Part shown: positions 17,723 to 27,700 of the stretch, in pieces
How positions within the stretch are numbered: the stretch's first letter is position 1
Layout: each line of letters starts with the position of its first letter
Assembly (NCBI GenBank): GCA_016342345.1
Contig: JAEINO010000005.1
Span: 54,374 to 118,373 of the forward strand
Source of the DNA: Pseudodesulfovibrio sp.
GTDB lineage: Bacteria > Desulfobacterota > Desulfovibrionia > Desulfovibrionales > Desulfovibrionaceae
Direction of reading: 5' to 3'
DNA length: 64,000 nt
Position numbers and translations under genes: made by a program
Notes under the pieces: model-generated
What the model was told of the DNA's origin: nothing
Database searches by the model: none
Seen by the model: the letters and a program-made list of their open reading frames with translations, nothing else

Positions 17723-18139
17723 ATGTCCAACACTGGCAAGCTCACGCAACTCATCGTTGAATTCTACGAGAAACTGTCTTCATGGGAGCACTGCGTTGTC
17801 CGCGACAAGGGATTGACCCTGCCACAGGTTCATGCCCTGGAAATTCTGGGAGCGCACAAGGCCTTGCGCATGAAGGAATTGGCCGAACGCATGGGCGTGA
17901 CAACCGGAACCCTCACAGTTCTCGCAGACCGACTGGAAAAAGGAGGCATGATCCGACGCAAGCCCCACAAAGCCGACAGGCGATCAATTCTCGTCGAACT
18001 CACGGATCAAGGCCACGCCCTTTTCAAGGAACATGACGAACTGCACAACCAACTCACGCGCGACATAACTGTCGGGCTCACGGATGCCGAACGCAAAGCC
18101 TTTGCAGAAATTCTGGAAAAACTGAATCAGGAATTCTAA
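17723..18139 (+). CDS. MarR-family transcriptional regulator
   Basis: A 138 aa winged-helix repressor. Helix-turn-helix: MKELAERMGVTTGTLTVLAD (about 50-69); wing: a KADRRS turn followed by ILVELTDQG. The N- and C-terminal helices form the dimer interface. The ATG at 17723 follows cgaggaaacc. It is cotranscribed with the His-rich membrane protein and is followed by a strong hairpin. Likely target: its own operon. The sensed ligand (metal or small molecule) is unknown. Confidence 0.88.
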   Translation: MSNTGKLTQLIVEFYEKLSSWEHCVVRDKGLTLPQVHALEILGAHKALRMKELAERMGVTTGTLTVLADRLEKGGMIRRKPHKADRRSILVELTDQGHALFKEHDELHNQLTRDITVGLTDAERKAFAEILEKLNQEF

Positions 18140-18142
18140 AAA

Positions 18143-18178
18143 AAAATGTCATGAAGCGGGCTGGCTTCATGACATTTT
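18143..18178 (+). terminator. Terminator hairpin after marR
   Basis: Perfect 15-bp inverted repeat AAAATGTCATGAAGC / GCTTCATGACATTTT with a 6-base loop, directly after the stop codon. The stem ends in A and T runs on both sides, so it can also terminate transcription from the opposite strand. Confidence 0.8.
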
Positions 18179-18253
18179 CACACATAATAGGAATATCGAC
18201 GAATGACAGGCAAAGACCTGCCCCTCAAAGAATAATGACTGAAATAAAACGGG

Positions 18254-18661
18254 TCAATGATCATCAAGACTGTTGCTAATGAATTCATCGAGAGTTTCCA
18301 AATCCGATTCCCCTATAAGACGATCAACTTCCCGCCCTTCATTAAATAAAAGGAATGTAGGCGTACCCTTGACCATGAACCGCTGCATGGCAGTATCAAG
18401 ATAATCCGAATTATAAAGATAACATTGAACCTTATCTGCATGGGCCTTTGAGGCGTCATCAAGAATTTTCGATTGAGACTTGAACCGCTCGTTTCGCTTG
18501 AGAAATGCAACCAGAAACGGCGTGAGGCCGCCCTGCAACTCTCTATCGAATGCCTGAGGTCCTATTGTCTTCAACATCTGCGCCGCTCCAATCTCTCCGA
18601 AACCGATCATCACAACAACACTCCATGACTTGATGCCTTTCAATCTGTATTGAAACAACAT
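18254..18661 (-). CDS. Thioredoxin-like protein lacking the CxxC active site
   Basis: A small (about 135 aa) thioredoxin-fold protein. The first strand (SWSVVVMIGF), a helix, and the cis-proline segment (MVKGTPTFLLFNEG) followed by GREVDRLIG match the fold, but the expected CxxC position reads GEIGAAQ with no cysteine, so it cannot be a dithiol oxidoreductase. A binding or chaperone-like role, as in other redox-inactive thioredoxin-fold proteins, is inference. The start is uncertain: ATG at 18661 is used because the first beta strand lies upstream of the ATG at 18610; a TTG at 18670 is also in frame. It is a single gene between convergent marR and the sigma-54 activator gene. Confidence 0.65.
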   Translation of the reverse strand: MLFQYRLKGIKSWSVVVMIGFGEIGAAQMLKTIGPQAFDRELQGGLTPFLVAFLKRNERFKSQSKILDDASKAHADKVQCYLYNSDYLDTAMQRFMVKGTPTFLLFNEGREVDRLIGESDLETLDEFISNSLDDH

Positions 18662-18682
18662 AACAAGCAAAGGCCGTCATTG

Positions 18683-18706
18683 CATTATATCGACCCATTA
18701 TATCGA
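18683..18706 (-). repeat. Tandem TATAAT-containing direct repeat upstream of the thioredoxin-like gene
   Basis: The 11-mer cattatatcga (reverse complement TCGATATAATG) occurs twice, at 18683-18693 and 18696-18706, 13 bases apart. Each copy supplies a TATAAT-like -10 element in the direction of the thioredoxin-like gene, and a further ATAATCGAT lies next to it. It may be a promoter or operator array. Confidence 0.45.
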
Positions 18707-18753
18707 TTATAACTTTCTGGAGAGAACAAAGACAGGAAGATGAAAAAAGGTCA

Positions 18754-21618
18754 TCAACCCAGATTCCATGCCTCCAGCTTGCGATACAGGGTGGCACGGT
18801 GGATGCCCAATTGCCGGGCTGCCCGCGCCTTGTTGCCACCACACCGCTCCAGCGCATCCAGGACATCTTCCTTGTCCACCTTGCGGGATACCGGGAATCG
18901 AGGCACCAAAGACACCGGCGATTCGGTCTCCCGGAATCCACTGGCTCGCATCTGATCAACAAGATCCTTGCGAATATGCTTGATTGCGATTTCGCCACCG
19001 GGAGACAGAATGCACGCATACTCGAGGATATGCCGCAACTCCCGGATATTACCGGGCCAGCGATAGCTCATAAAAAGATCCATGAGCTCATCAGAGGCCC
19101 GTCCATAGGATTTGTTGAATTGACCGGAAAAGACATCAAGAAAATGCTCGACCAGAAGTGGAATATCCGCCTGACGCTCACGAAGCGGCGGAAGTGATAC
19201 AGGCATGACGTTCAGTCTATAGTACAAATCCTCGCGAAATGAACCCTGTCTTACTAAATCCTGCAACTTCGCATTGGTCGCGGCAATAATACGGACATCG
19301 GCAAAACAGGTTTTTGACTCGCCAACCCGCTCATATTCTTTCTGTTCAAGGAATCTGAGAAGCTTAAGTTGTATGAGAGGAGAAATATCACCTATTTCAT
19401 CAAGGAACAAAGTTCCCCCCTGAGCTGCCTGAATCCGACCAACCTTGTCCCGCACAGCCCCTGTGAACGCCCCACGGACATGACCGAACAACTCGCTTTC
19501 CAGAAGCCCCTCGGACAAGGCCGAACAGTTGACCTTGATAAATGGATGGCCTGCCCGCGACCCGCCGTAATGCAGGGCATCGGCAACCAACTCCTTGCCT
19601 GTGCCGGATTCTCCGAGAATGAGCACGATAGAATCCAGAGAGGAAAGCTGCTCAAGAAAATGATACACATCCTGCATCACGCCGCTTCGGCCCACAATAC
19701 CCCGAAAGCCGTGCCGCTCCTGAAGCCGCTTTTCCAGATCAGCGATACGGGAAACATCACGAACAACCAGAACCGCACCCGCATGCCGCTTGTTCTGATC
19801 GATAAGCGGCGAACAATTGATCTCCACCATGCGCTCACCAAGAGCAGGTACATTCAGTTCTATTTCATAGCCACGCACAGACTTGCTGGTTCGCAAAACC
19901 TGCTTGAGCACACCAACGCACGGATTGCCCTGAGCGTGGACCTGCTCCTCAAGATCACGCCCCCTGGCCCGATCCCTGTCCATGCCAAAGAGTATTCCAG
20001 CCGCACTGTTGGTCGCAATGACCCGAAGTTCACTGTCCACCGAAACAATGGCATCCGGAATGCTTCTGAAGGTAGCCTCCAGATTAAGCCGATACTGCTC
20101 TTTTTCCATGGTGGCCTTGCCAAGTGCCTGCTCCGCATCCTTGCGGTCAGTAATGTCACGCCCCATGGCCTGAATCTCGACAACAGTGTTGACATGATTG
20201 ACAATGGCACGATTGGTCCACTGTATCCATCGAAGTGCACCGTCGCTTCGCGTTTGCCGCTGCTCGTACTCGAAAACAGGATGAGCGGCTCCGGCTTTCT
20301 TCAACCACGCCTTCAACGGTTCCAAATCATCAGGAGAGGAAAAAGGAAACAAGGACTTGCCAACGATCTCTTCCTCATCCACATCAAAAAATTTCGCATA
20401 AGCCCCGTTGGCAAAGGTCACGTTCCCATTCGGCTCATAACGGCAAATAAGCTCGGTCTGGTCCTCAACCACCGCCCGATACAGCCGAGCACCTTCGCGC
20501 AAAGCCTCTTCGACAACCTTGCGGTGAGAAATATCCTGAACATAGGAAGTGCAGACCTCACGGCCATCATGCACGAAATGGCTCATTGAGACTTCAACGG
20601 AAAAAATCGTGCCGTCCTTACGGCGGTGATGTCTCAACGGAGATCGTTCCACACCGGATTGAATGATTTTCAAAGACCGTTCCGGGTCATCCGAAATATC
20701 CCGAATGGAAAGATGCAGCATTTCATCGGAAGTGTAGCCATATAGCCGTCTGGCTGCACCATTACAATCAAGAATGGAACCATCGTTGCGATCAAACAGG
20801 ATAATGGCATCGCGTGCCGCTTCATACACACTTCGATACCGCTTTTCGCTTTCCGCCAACCCCATTTCGGAGCGATGCTGAGCCGTAATATCACGCGTGA
20901 CCACGACAAAACCAGCTAATTCATCCTGCTCAAGAGCTGGATGGACCGTGGTGGAATAAACCGCGCCTCCCCTGTGTTCCTCAATATGCACAGACAGATT
21001 CGTGGATCGGACTTTTGCGATGGCATCCCTTTGAAGTCCAGCGGACATGGCCGGCAGCAAAGACAGATACTCCTGACCGGGGATTGCCTCAGGAGCAATT
21101 TGGAGCAACCCGCCTCCTGAACGATTTACCTCAACCACAACACCAACGACATCAAGAATAAAAACAGCCTCGTCTCCAGTATCGAGCAAAGCACTCATGA
21201 AACTGCGCAAAAGGGAAAGCTCTCGAACCAGGTGCATCTCTCGAACCATGCGTCCCTTGGTTGCAACCCCCAACCGGGCAAGCATTTCCAAACGGGATCG
21301 ATCTATCGGCTTGTTCAGGTGGGTCAGAGCATCGAACCGAGCCACCTCGTCTGCGGGATTCTCCACAGATGCATCCGTAATCAGAATCAACGGGACATCG
21401 TAACCGTGACTCTTGGCCTCCCGCAACAAATCGCACCCATGGCCTCCATCAAGTGCAAAAGAGGCAAAGACAAGATCTGGCTCCTGCCTCTCCATGAAAG
21501 AAGCTGCGACAGCAAAACTTCCGGTGGTTTCAACCTGATACCCCTTGGCACAAAGAATATCCTTGATCAATTTGCGTATGGAGGCGTCATTTTCTGCCAC
21601 CAGAATTATCGAATTCAC
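18754..21618 (-). CDS. Pseudo-receiver/multi-PAS sigma-54-dependent activator
   Basis: A 954 aa enhancer-binding protein. The order is a receiver-like domain (1-120), about four PAS domains (135-610), a sigma-54 AAA+ domain (about 637-865) and a Fis-type helix-turn-helix (about 910-954, GNKARAARQLGIHRATLYRK). The AAA+ domain is complete: Walker A GESGTGKE, the sigma-54 contact loop GAFTGA, Walker B TLFLDEIGD, and the arginine-finger region FREDLYYRLNV. In the receiver the acceptor position is Ser (PDLVFASFAL) instead of Asp, so control by phosphorylation is unlikely and the PAS domains probably sense the signal. The start is GTG at 21618 behind gggggagat. Target promoters are unknown; no clear -24/-12 site was found beside it. 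Confidence 0.88.
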   Translation of the reverse strand: MNSIILVAENDASIRKLIKDILCAKGYQVETTGSFAVAASFMERQEPDLVFASFALDGGHGCDLLREAKSHGYDVPLILITDASVENPADEVARFDALTHLNKPIDRSRLEMLARLGVATKGRMVREMHLVRELSLLRSFMSALLDTGDEAVFILDVVGVVVEVNRSGGGLLQIAPEAIPGQEYLSLLPAMSAGLQRDAIAKVRSTNLSVHIEEHRGGAVYSTTVHPALEQDELAGFVVVTRDITAQHRSEMGLAESEKRYRSVYEAARDAIILFDRNDGSILDCNGAARRLYGYTSDEMLHLSIRDISDDPERSLKIIQSGVERSPLRHHRRKDGTIFSVEVSMSHFVHDGREVCTSYVQDISHRKVVEEALREGARLYRAVVEDQTELICRYEPNGNVTFANGAYAKFFDVDEEEIVGKSLFPFSSPDDLEPLKAWLKKAGAAHPVFEYEQRQTRSDGALRWIQWTNRAIVNHVNTVVEIQAMGRDITDRKDAEQALGKATMEKEQYRLNLEATFRSIPDAIVSVDSELRVIATNSAAGILFGMDRDRARGRDLEEQVHAQGNPCVGVLKQVLRTSKSVRGYEIELNVPALGERMVEINCSPLIDQNKRHAGAVLVVRDVSRIADLEKRLQERHGFRGIVGRSGVMQDVYHFLEQLSSLDSIVLILGESGTGKELVADALHYGGSRAGHPFIKVNCSALSEGLLESELFGHVRGAFTGAVRDKVGRIQAAQGGTLFLDEIGDISPLIQLKLLRFLEQKEYERVGESKTCFADVRIIAATNAKLQDLVRQGSFREDLYYRLNVMPVSLPPLRERQADIPLLVEHFLDVFSGQFNKSYGRASDELMDLFMSYRWPGNIRELRHILEYACILSPGGEIAIKHIRKDLVDQMRASGFRETESPVSLVPRFPVSRKVDKEDVLDALERCGGNKARAARQLGIHRATLYRKLEAWNLG

Positions 21619-21778
21619 CTAGCAATCTCCCCCAAAAAAAAGACCTGCACCACGCACTCACCGACACCCAAGCTCTCCCATCAATCTCAACTTCGATTAC
21701 ACTATCCATTTCCAGCCCGAAGGTGTATAGAAAAAAACATGGAGGAGTCCTTTTCATTAACATTGCAGGAGGTACAAT

Positions 21779-22021
21779 ATGTCAGTATTTTCCGAAGACA
21801 ACCTTCCGTTGGATGTGCACCACGGCGAAATGGTCACCTTGGCCGATGGAACCACTGTACGGTTCGAATCCAACGGAGAAGCCAAAAACATCATGGTCAA
21901 TGACGGATTCGAGCCAACTACCACACTCTTTCCCGGCGGCGAATTCATTTTGGAAGCCAGCAACAGCAACTTCAAAATTACCTGCGAATTCGGCGACTGC
22001 ATGCACATCGAAAAGATGTAA
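21779..22021 (+). CDS. Small acidic protein of unknown function
   Basis: An 80 aa protein with a very strong ribosome site (gcaggaggtacaat) before the ATG and an excellent terminator directly after it, so it is almost certainly an expressed single-gene unit. The sequence is acidic, without signal peptide or membrane helix, and predicted beta-rich (VTLADGTTVRFE, then GGEFILEASNSNFKITCEFG). It contains a Cys pair, CEFGDC. I do not recognise the family. It diverges from the sigma-54 activator gene, which might control it; that is only a positional guess. Confidence 0.72.
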   Translation: MSVFSEDNLPLDVHHGEMVTLADGTTVRFESNGEAKNIMVNDGFEPTTTLFPGGEFILEASNSNFKITCEFGDCMHIEKM

Positions 22022-22032
22022 TTTCACAAGAC

Positions 22033-22075
22033 ACGCCCCGCCCGTCCACTTTGGATTGGCGGGGCGTATTTTTTT
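22033..22075 (+). terminator. Rho-independent terminator of the small-protein gene
   Basis: Perfect inverted repeat ACGCCCCGCC / GGCGGGGCGT (10 bp, 16-base loop) followed by ATTTTTTT. Confidence 0.9.
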
Positions 22076-22241
22076 CACCTCCCGACCAATTACAACCAAC
22101 CAAATGATTTTATACGAAGAAGCCTTTACTTTTACCATCAGATTGATACTCTTCATCACAACTGATTCACGCTCAATGACCAGCAGATAACAGTGCTTTC
22201 AAGACATCCCAGCCTTTATTGCATCATGTGGAGAAATAGCA

Positions 22242-22625
22242 ATGGCCAAGATACTTATTGCCGAAGATGACAGAATTTCCCAAAAACTCGCGGTCAAGCT
22301 TGTGGAAGAATTGGGGCATACAGCATTTGTCAGCCCCCACGGGAAACATGCCTACGAAGCCCTGACCTCTTCCAATGATTTCGAGTTGCTCCTGACAGAC
22401 ATCATGATGCCGGAAATGGACGGACAACAACTTATCAAGACCCTTCGCGGCGATCAACAATTCACGCATCTTCCTATCATCATAATGTCTGCGGTCGTGG
22501 GCATGAGCGAAATCTCCAACCTCCTCAAACTCGGTGCCACCCTGTTCCTTGCCAAGCCCCTTGAGCGCAAGGAACTTCATGACTACATCAAACGATGCCT
22601 GCACAAAAACAACCGTACGGACTAA
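22242..22625 (+). CDS. Single-domain response regulator (CheY-like)
   Basis: A 127 aa receiver with the acidic pair AEDD (residues 7-10), phospho-Asp in LLLTDIMMPEMDG (about 54), switch Ser in IIMSA, and the Lys in LAKPL. No output domain. The ATG follows ggagaaatagca. It stands alone with no kinase in the adjacent genes. The C-terminal KRCLHKNN tail is basic. Confidence 0.87.
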   Translation: MAKILIAEDDRISQKLAVKLVEELGHTAFVSPHGKHAYEALTSSNDFELLLTDIMMPEMDGQQLIKTLRGDQQFTHLPIIIMSAVVGMSEISNLLKLGATLFLAKPLERKELHDYIKRCLHKNNRTD

Positions 22626-22853
22626 CCGGATATTAAAAACGTTATTTTCGCGCTGACATGACAACCAATTCCTTTCATATGTTCCGCACAATTCGCCTTC
22701 CTGTTGCACTCTCCGTCATTGGCAGGTATTTAATCCCCCAAGACTTACCCAACAAACGGCTGGTCCAGCCTTCGATGCACGCAGAACATGCTGCTGCCGC
22801 ACGGCCTTCATACTGGACTTGAGACGGCACATATACCAAGGCGAACAAGACTC

Positions 22854-24104
22854 ATGCGAATACTCATCACACACAACAATTTCCCGGCCCAATTCCGGCA
22901 TATCGCCGAATACCTGGGTCGAACCAAGGGCAATCAGGTGGTATTCGCCACAAAAAACCCACGTAAAGAGTGGGTTATTCCGGGTGTGAACAAGGCCGTG
23001 TTTGCACCGGCAGGCGAACCATCAAATCAAACACATCCCTTTGCCAAAAATTTCGATGACGCCGTCCGCCATGGCTCCGGCATGCTCAAGCTCTGCCTTG
23101 AACTCAAAAAACAGGGATTCATCCCGGACATCATTCTTGGTCATTCCGGCTGGGGGCAAACCCTTTTCTTGCGTGATGTCTTCCCTGACACCCCCTTCAT
23201 CGGCTATTATGAATGGTACTACAACGCTCAGGGACCGGAAATCACCTTTGACAAACGCACGCGCACTGAACTCGAGCTTGCCCATATACGAACACGAAAC
23301 ACGACCATACTTCACGACCTGACAGCCTGTCGCCTGGGCGTGACTCCCACAGCCTGGCAACGGTCCCAGTTCCCTGCCGAATTCCAACCCAAGCTCATTC
23401 AGGCCCACGATGGCATCAACACCCAATATTTCGCCCCAGTCAACGAGGGCAGACTCCCCATCGAGGCCCTCAACCTTCCTGACACTGACCTGACCGGAGC
23501 CGAGGAACTGGTGACGTATTGCTCCCGAGGCATGGAACCGTACAGGGGATTTCCGCAATTCTACGAGGCACTGCCAGCAATCCTGGAAGAAAGACCCAAA
23601 TGCCACGTGCTCATCGTCGGTGAAGATCGCGTCTGCTACAGTGCCAAGCTTCCCGATGGGCAGACCTACAAACAATTCATGCAGGAAAAAATCAAGGTTG
23701 ACGAAAAACGAGTCCACTTCACCGGCCCATTGCCATACGGCCAATACAAGCAGGTGCTCCAGGCCTCGTCAGCTCATGTCTACCTGACTTGGCCCTTCGT
23801 GCTCTCCTGGTCATGTCTGGAAGCCATGTCCTGCGGCTGCCTTGTTGTCGGCTCCAACACAGAACCGGTACGTGAAGTTATCCGCCACAGGGAAAACGGA
23901 CTGCTCACGGATTTCAACTCCCCGGATAAAATTGCGAAAACGACCACTTTTGCTCTGACTCGACAGGCCAAACTCAATGACATACGCAAAAAAGCCAGAG
24001 AAACCATTCTGGATAAGTATTGCCTGAGCAAATGTCTGCCGACACACCTTAATTTACTGGCCCAGGCCGCCAAGGACGGGCCAAATCGATTCAAAAACAC
24101 TTAA
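22854..24104 (+). CDS. Glycosyltransferase, GT4-like (group 1)
   Basis: A 416 aa GT-B fold glycosyltransferase. It begins MRILITHNNFPAQFRHIAEYL, the typical first strand and helix, so the ATG at 22854 is chosen although the frame is open further upstream. A mid-protein segment KLIQAHDGINTQYFAP and the C-terminal donor-binding region (HVYLTWPFVLSWSCLEAMSCGCLVVGSNTEPVREVI) are characteristic of group 1 enzymes, with the conserved Glu of the EX7E region. It probably adds a sugar to a cell-surface polysaccharide or lipid. The acceptor and donor cannot be told, and no other polysaccharide genes flank it. Confidence 0.85.
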   Translation: MRILITHNNFPAQFRHIAEYLGRTKGNQVVFATKNPRKEWVIPGVNKAVFAPAGEPSNQTHPFAKNFDDAVRHGSGMLKLCLELKKQGFIPDIILGHSGWGQTLFLRDVFPDTPFIGYYEWYYNAQGPEITFDKRTRTELELAHIRTRNTTILHDLTACRLGVTPTAWQRSQFPAEFQPKLIQAHDGINTQYFAPVNEGRLPIEALNLPDTDLTGAEELVTYCSRGMEPYRGFPQFYEALPAILEERPKCHVLIVGEDRVCYSAKLPDGQTYKQFMQEKIKVDEKRVHFTGPLPYGQYKQVLQASSAHVYLTWPFVLSWSCLEAMSCGCLVVGSNTEPVREVIRHRENGLLTDFNSPDKIAKTTTFALTRQAKLNDIRKKARETILDKYCLSKCLPTHLNLLAQAAKDGPNRFKNT

Positions 24105-24126
24105 ACAGACAGATTAGGTACTGATC

Positions 24127-24681
24127 ATGAAAAAACTCCTGAATTCCATTTTGTTGCTTGCGGTTCTCACCCTGCTCCCCGCATTGTCTAGCCAGGCTGC
24201 CGACCTGGAAAACACTCTCTATCTTGACCTCGAATTTGGCCGTGTAGTCATCGAGATGCGTCCTGACTTAGCTCCTGCCCATGTAGAACGAATCAAGGAA
24301 CTTGTACGCTCCGGGTTCTACGACGGACTCAAATTCCACCGGGTCATCCCGAAATTCATGGCACAAACCGGCGACCCTACAGGCACAGGCACAGGCGGTT
24401 CCGGCAGGAACATTTTCGCAGAATTCAGCGACGAACCTTTCAAGCGTGGCACTGTCGGCATGGCCCGTGCCCAAAGCGAACACAGTGCTGACAGCCAATT
24501 CTTCATATGCTTTGCCCCGGCTCCATCGCTCAACGGGAAATACACTGTATGGGGTCAGGTCACAGAAGGAATGAAATACGTGGACATGATCAGAAAGGGA
24601 TATGAACGAGGCGGCATGGTTGCACAACCAGACGAAATCGTCACAATGTCGGTTGCAGCCGATGTTGAAAAAGCCAAGTAG
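24127..24681 (+). CDS. Periplasmic cyclophilin-type peptidyl-prolyl isomerase
   Basis: A 184 aa protein with an N-terminal signal peptide (MKKLLNSILLLAVLTLLPAL, likely cut after SSQA). The mature part is a compact bacterial cyclophilin: LDLEFGRVVIEMRPDLAP, FYDGLKFHRVIPKFMAQTGDPTGTGTGG with the catalytic Arg in FHRV, then RAQSEHSADSQFFICFAP and LNGKYTVWGQV. It catalyses cis-trans isomerisation of prolyl bonds and should help protein folding in the periplasm. It is 22 bases after the glycosyltransferase and ends in a hairpin terminator. Confidence 0.92.
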   Translation: MKKLLNSILLLAVLTLLPALSSQAADLENTLYLDLEFGRVVIEMRPDLAPAHVERIKELVRSGFYDGLKFHRVIPKFMAQTGDPTGTGTGGSGRNIFAEFSDEPFKRGTVGMARAQSEHSADSQFFICFAPAPSLNGKYTVWGQVTEGMKYVDMIRKGYERGGMVAQPDEIVTMSVAADVEKAK

Positions 24682-24703
24682 CATTTGCCGAACAGAATAA
24701 AAA

Positions 24704-24748
24704 ATCCGGTTCAGGAGTACGTATAATTGTATCACCCCTGAACCGGAT
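24704..24748. terminator. Bidirectional terminator between cyclophilin and RND genes
   Basis: Perfect 12-bp inverted repeat ATCCGGTTCAGG / CCTGAACCGGAT between two convergent genes. An A-run precedes the stem (aataaaaaatcc), giving U-rich ends for the minus-strand transcript. Confidence 0.8.
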
Positions 24749-24757
24749 AAATCCATA

Positions 24758-27700
24758 TTATCTGATTGGATTCTTCACCTTGTAGAACATGGCATAGAGC
24801 ACCGGAACCACAATCAATGTAAGAATTGTGGCAAAGGCCAGACCCGACATTATGGTCACGGCCATGGCAGAGAAGAAAGCATCTGCCACCAGGGGAATCA
24901 TTCCCAGAATAGTCGTGGCAGCAGCCATGGCAACCGGTCTGATACGACTGACAGCCGAATCCATTATCGCCGAATAGATTTCCTTGCCAGCCTTGAGTTC
25001 CAGATTTATCTGATCAAGCAGGACAACGGCATTCTTGATAAGCATCCCCGACAGACTGAGAAATCCGAGCAGTGCCATGAAGCCAAACGGCTCCCCTGTG
25101 GACAAAAGCCCCACGCTCACACCTATGATGGCCAGAGGCACAGTCATCCAGATGATGAGCGGTACCCGGAGATTGTTGAAGAGCATGATCGTTATCAGAA
25201 TCATAATAACAATCGGCAGGACCACTGATCCAGCCAGACTCTTTTGCGCATCCGAGGAATCCTCGAACTCGCCCCCCCACTCCATGGTATAGCCGGACGG
25301 CAACTTGATTCCTTCGATCTCAGGTCTCAATTCCTTAAGCAAAACCGATGGCAATCCGCTTTGCGGATCACAGGATGCCGTTACCGTAAGAAGCCGATTC
25401 CTGGTCTTGAGCATACCGTAATCCATTTCCGTAATGAAACCGGACACCACTTCCTCAACCGGAATCATGCCACCGGTTACAGGGCTGAGAACCTGCACAT
25501 TCCCGATTTCCTGCACTTCCAGCCGTTCTTCTTCCGGTGGACGAACTATAACAGGCAGAAGATTATCGCCCTCACGGTACACCCCCATGGTTGTGCCGGA
25601 AAAGAATAACTCCATGGCTTTGGCAAGACCGGGCCTGGTCACACCGGCCAGCTTGGCCTGTGCCTCGGAAATAACCGGCCTGACGACCTTGACTTCCTGT
25701 CGCCAGTTGTCGCGAATAGACTCGGCATTGCCCGAGGCCCGCATGACAGCCTGAGCCTTGAGCGACAACTCTCGCAACACGCTGGTATCAGGTCCGCTGA
25801 ATCGCACCTCAATGGATGCATCCCTTCCCGGACCGAGCCGGAATTTCTTCAGTTTCGGCTCAGCATCCGGGTACTCTGCTGCAAGCTTTTGCTTGTACTC
25901 GGCCACGATTTCGTCGATCTGATGATAATCATCCACCTCCACTATCAACATGCCATATGACGAATTCGTCTTTTCTGGAGCATAAGTCAAAATAAACCGT
26001 GGCGCGCCCTGTCCCACGAATGTGGAAACAGATTTGACACGCTCGTCCTTGAGGACAATCTTCTCAATTTCTACAAGATCGTCACTGGTGGCCCTGATAT
26101 CCGTGCCCTGCGGCATCCAATAGTGAATGAAGAACCGAGGCTGGGTCGAATTCGGAAAGAAGCTTTGCTTGACGAACCCGAAACCATAGATGGACACTGA
26201 CAGCATCACCGAAAGCACAAGCATGGTCGCGACCCTGTGCTGCATGCAGAAAGTCAGAAAGCTGCGATACAAGCAAAAAAGCTTTCCACCGTAGGGGTCG
26301 TTGCCATTCGAGATCTTGGGTCGCAAAAACATGTTGCACAGAAGCGGGGTTACAGTGACCGCCGTAATCCAGCTCATCATCAGGGAAATGAACAAAACAA
26401 TAAACAGGGAACGACAGAATTCGCCCACCTTGTCCTCGCTCAATCCGATACCGGCAAAGGCCATGATGGCGATAATTGTCGCACCCAGCAAAGGCCACTT
26501 GTTCTGGTTGACGATGTCAACGGCCCCTTGAAGCCGATCCGCGCCTTGCTGATATCGAATGAGAATACCCTCGACCACGACTATGGCGTTATCCACCAGC
26601 ATACCCAACGCAATTATCAATGCTCCAAGGGAAATGCGCTCCAGGGCCACTCCGGCCATCTGGATGAAAATAAATGAACCACAGATGGTAACAAGCAAAA
26701 TGATCCCGATGAGCAAACCGCTTTGCATGCCCATGAAAAAAAGCAGCACCAGAATGACGATACCAACAGCTTCGGCCAGACTGATAACAAATGAGCTGAC
26801 AGCTTCTTCAACCCGTTTGGGCTGATAGTAAACAGCTTCAATGTTCATACCGATAGGGGTTTGCGACTTGAATTCCGCAAGTTTCGCGTCAATTGCAAGA
26901 CCAAGATCCACAACGTTGGCAGAAGCAACCATGGAAACACCAAGGACAATGGCTGTCTTGCCATTATAGCGCATTATCTGAGTCGGCGGGTCCACATATC
27001 CCCGGGATATCTCGGCAATGTCCCTGAGCGGAACAAGATTGCCGCCTGTGGCATCCTTGATATACAAGTCTCCCAGACTTTCCACGGATTCAACGCTGCC
27101 TGTGGGTGAAATTTCCACATACTCGCGCCCCACACGCACACTGCCCGACGGTACCACCAGATTGCGCTGGGACAAGGTCTGATAGACGGAATCCAGAGAT
27201 TGACCCATTTGGTTCATGCGCGCCCGGGGTATTTCCACATATACGGTTTCACGCTGCTCACCCCAGACAACGACCTTGGCCACGTTATCCACAACCAGCA
27301 ATTGCTTTCGCAGGAAGTCCGCATAGTCCTGCAAGTCCTGCTGGGAATAGCCATCGCCCGTAATTGCGAGCATGATGCCATACACATCACTGAAGTCATC
27401 AATCACGATAGACGGTCCAGCACCGGGGGGAAGCTGAGCCTGGGCATCACCGACCTTGCGCCGCAATTCATCCCATACCTGAGGAAGGGTATGCTTATCG
27501 TATTTATCCTTGATTTCCACCGTAACAATGGACTGACCCCGGTTGTTGACCGACGAAACCTTCTTGAGCTGTCCCAATTGCTGAGCCGCGCTCTCGATAA
27601 CGTCCGTTACCTCGTCTGCCACTTCGGCGGGCGTTGCACCGGGGTAATTGGTAATGACCAGAGCTTCCTTGATGGTAAACTCCGGGTCCTCCAATCTGGG

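Noticed and set aside
18091..18115. Sequence resembling part of a c-di-GMP riboswitch (ACGCAAAGCC)
   Set aside because: It lies inside the marR coding region and lacks the rest of the aptamer.
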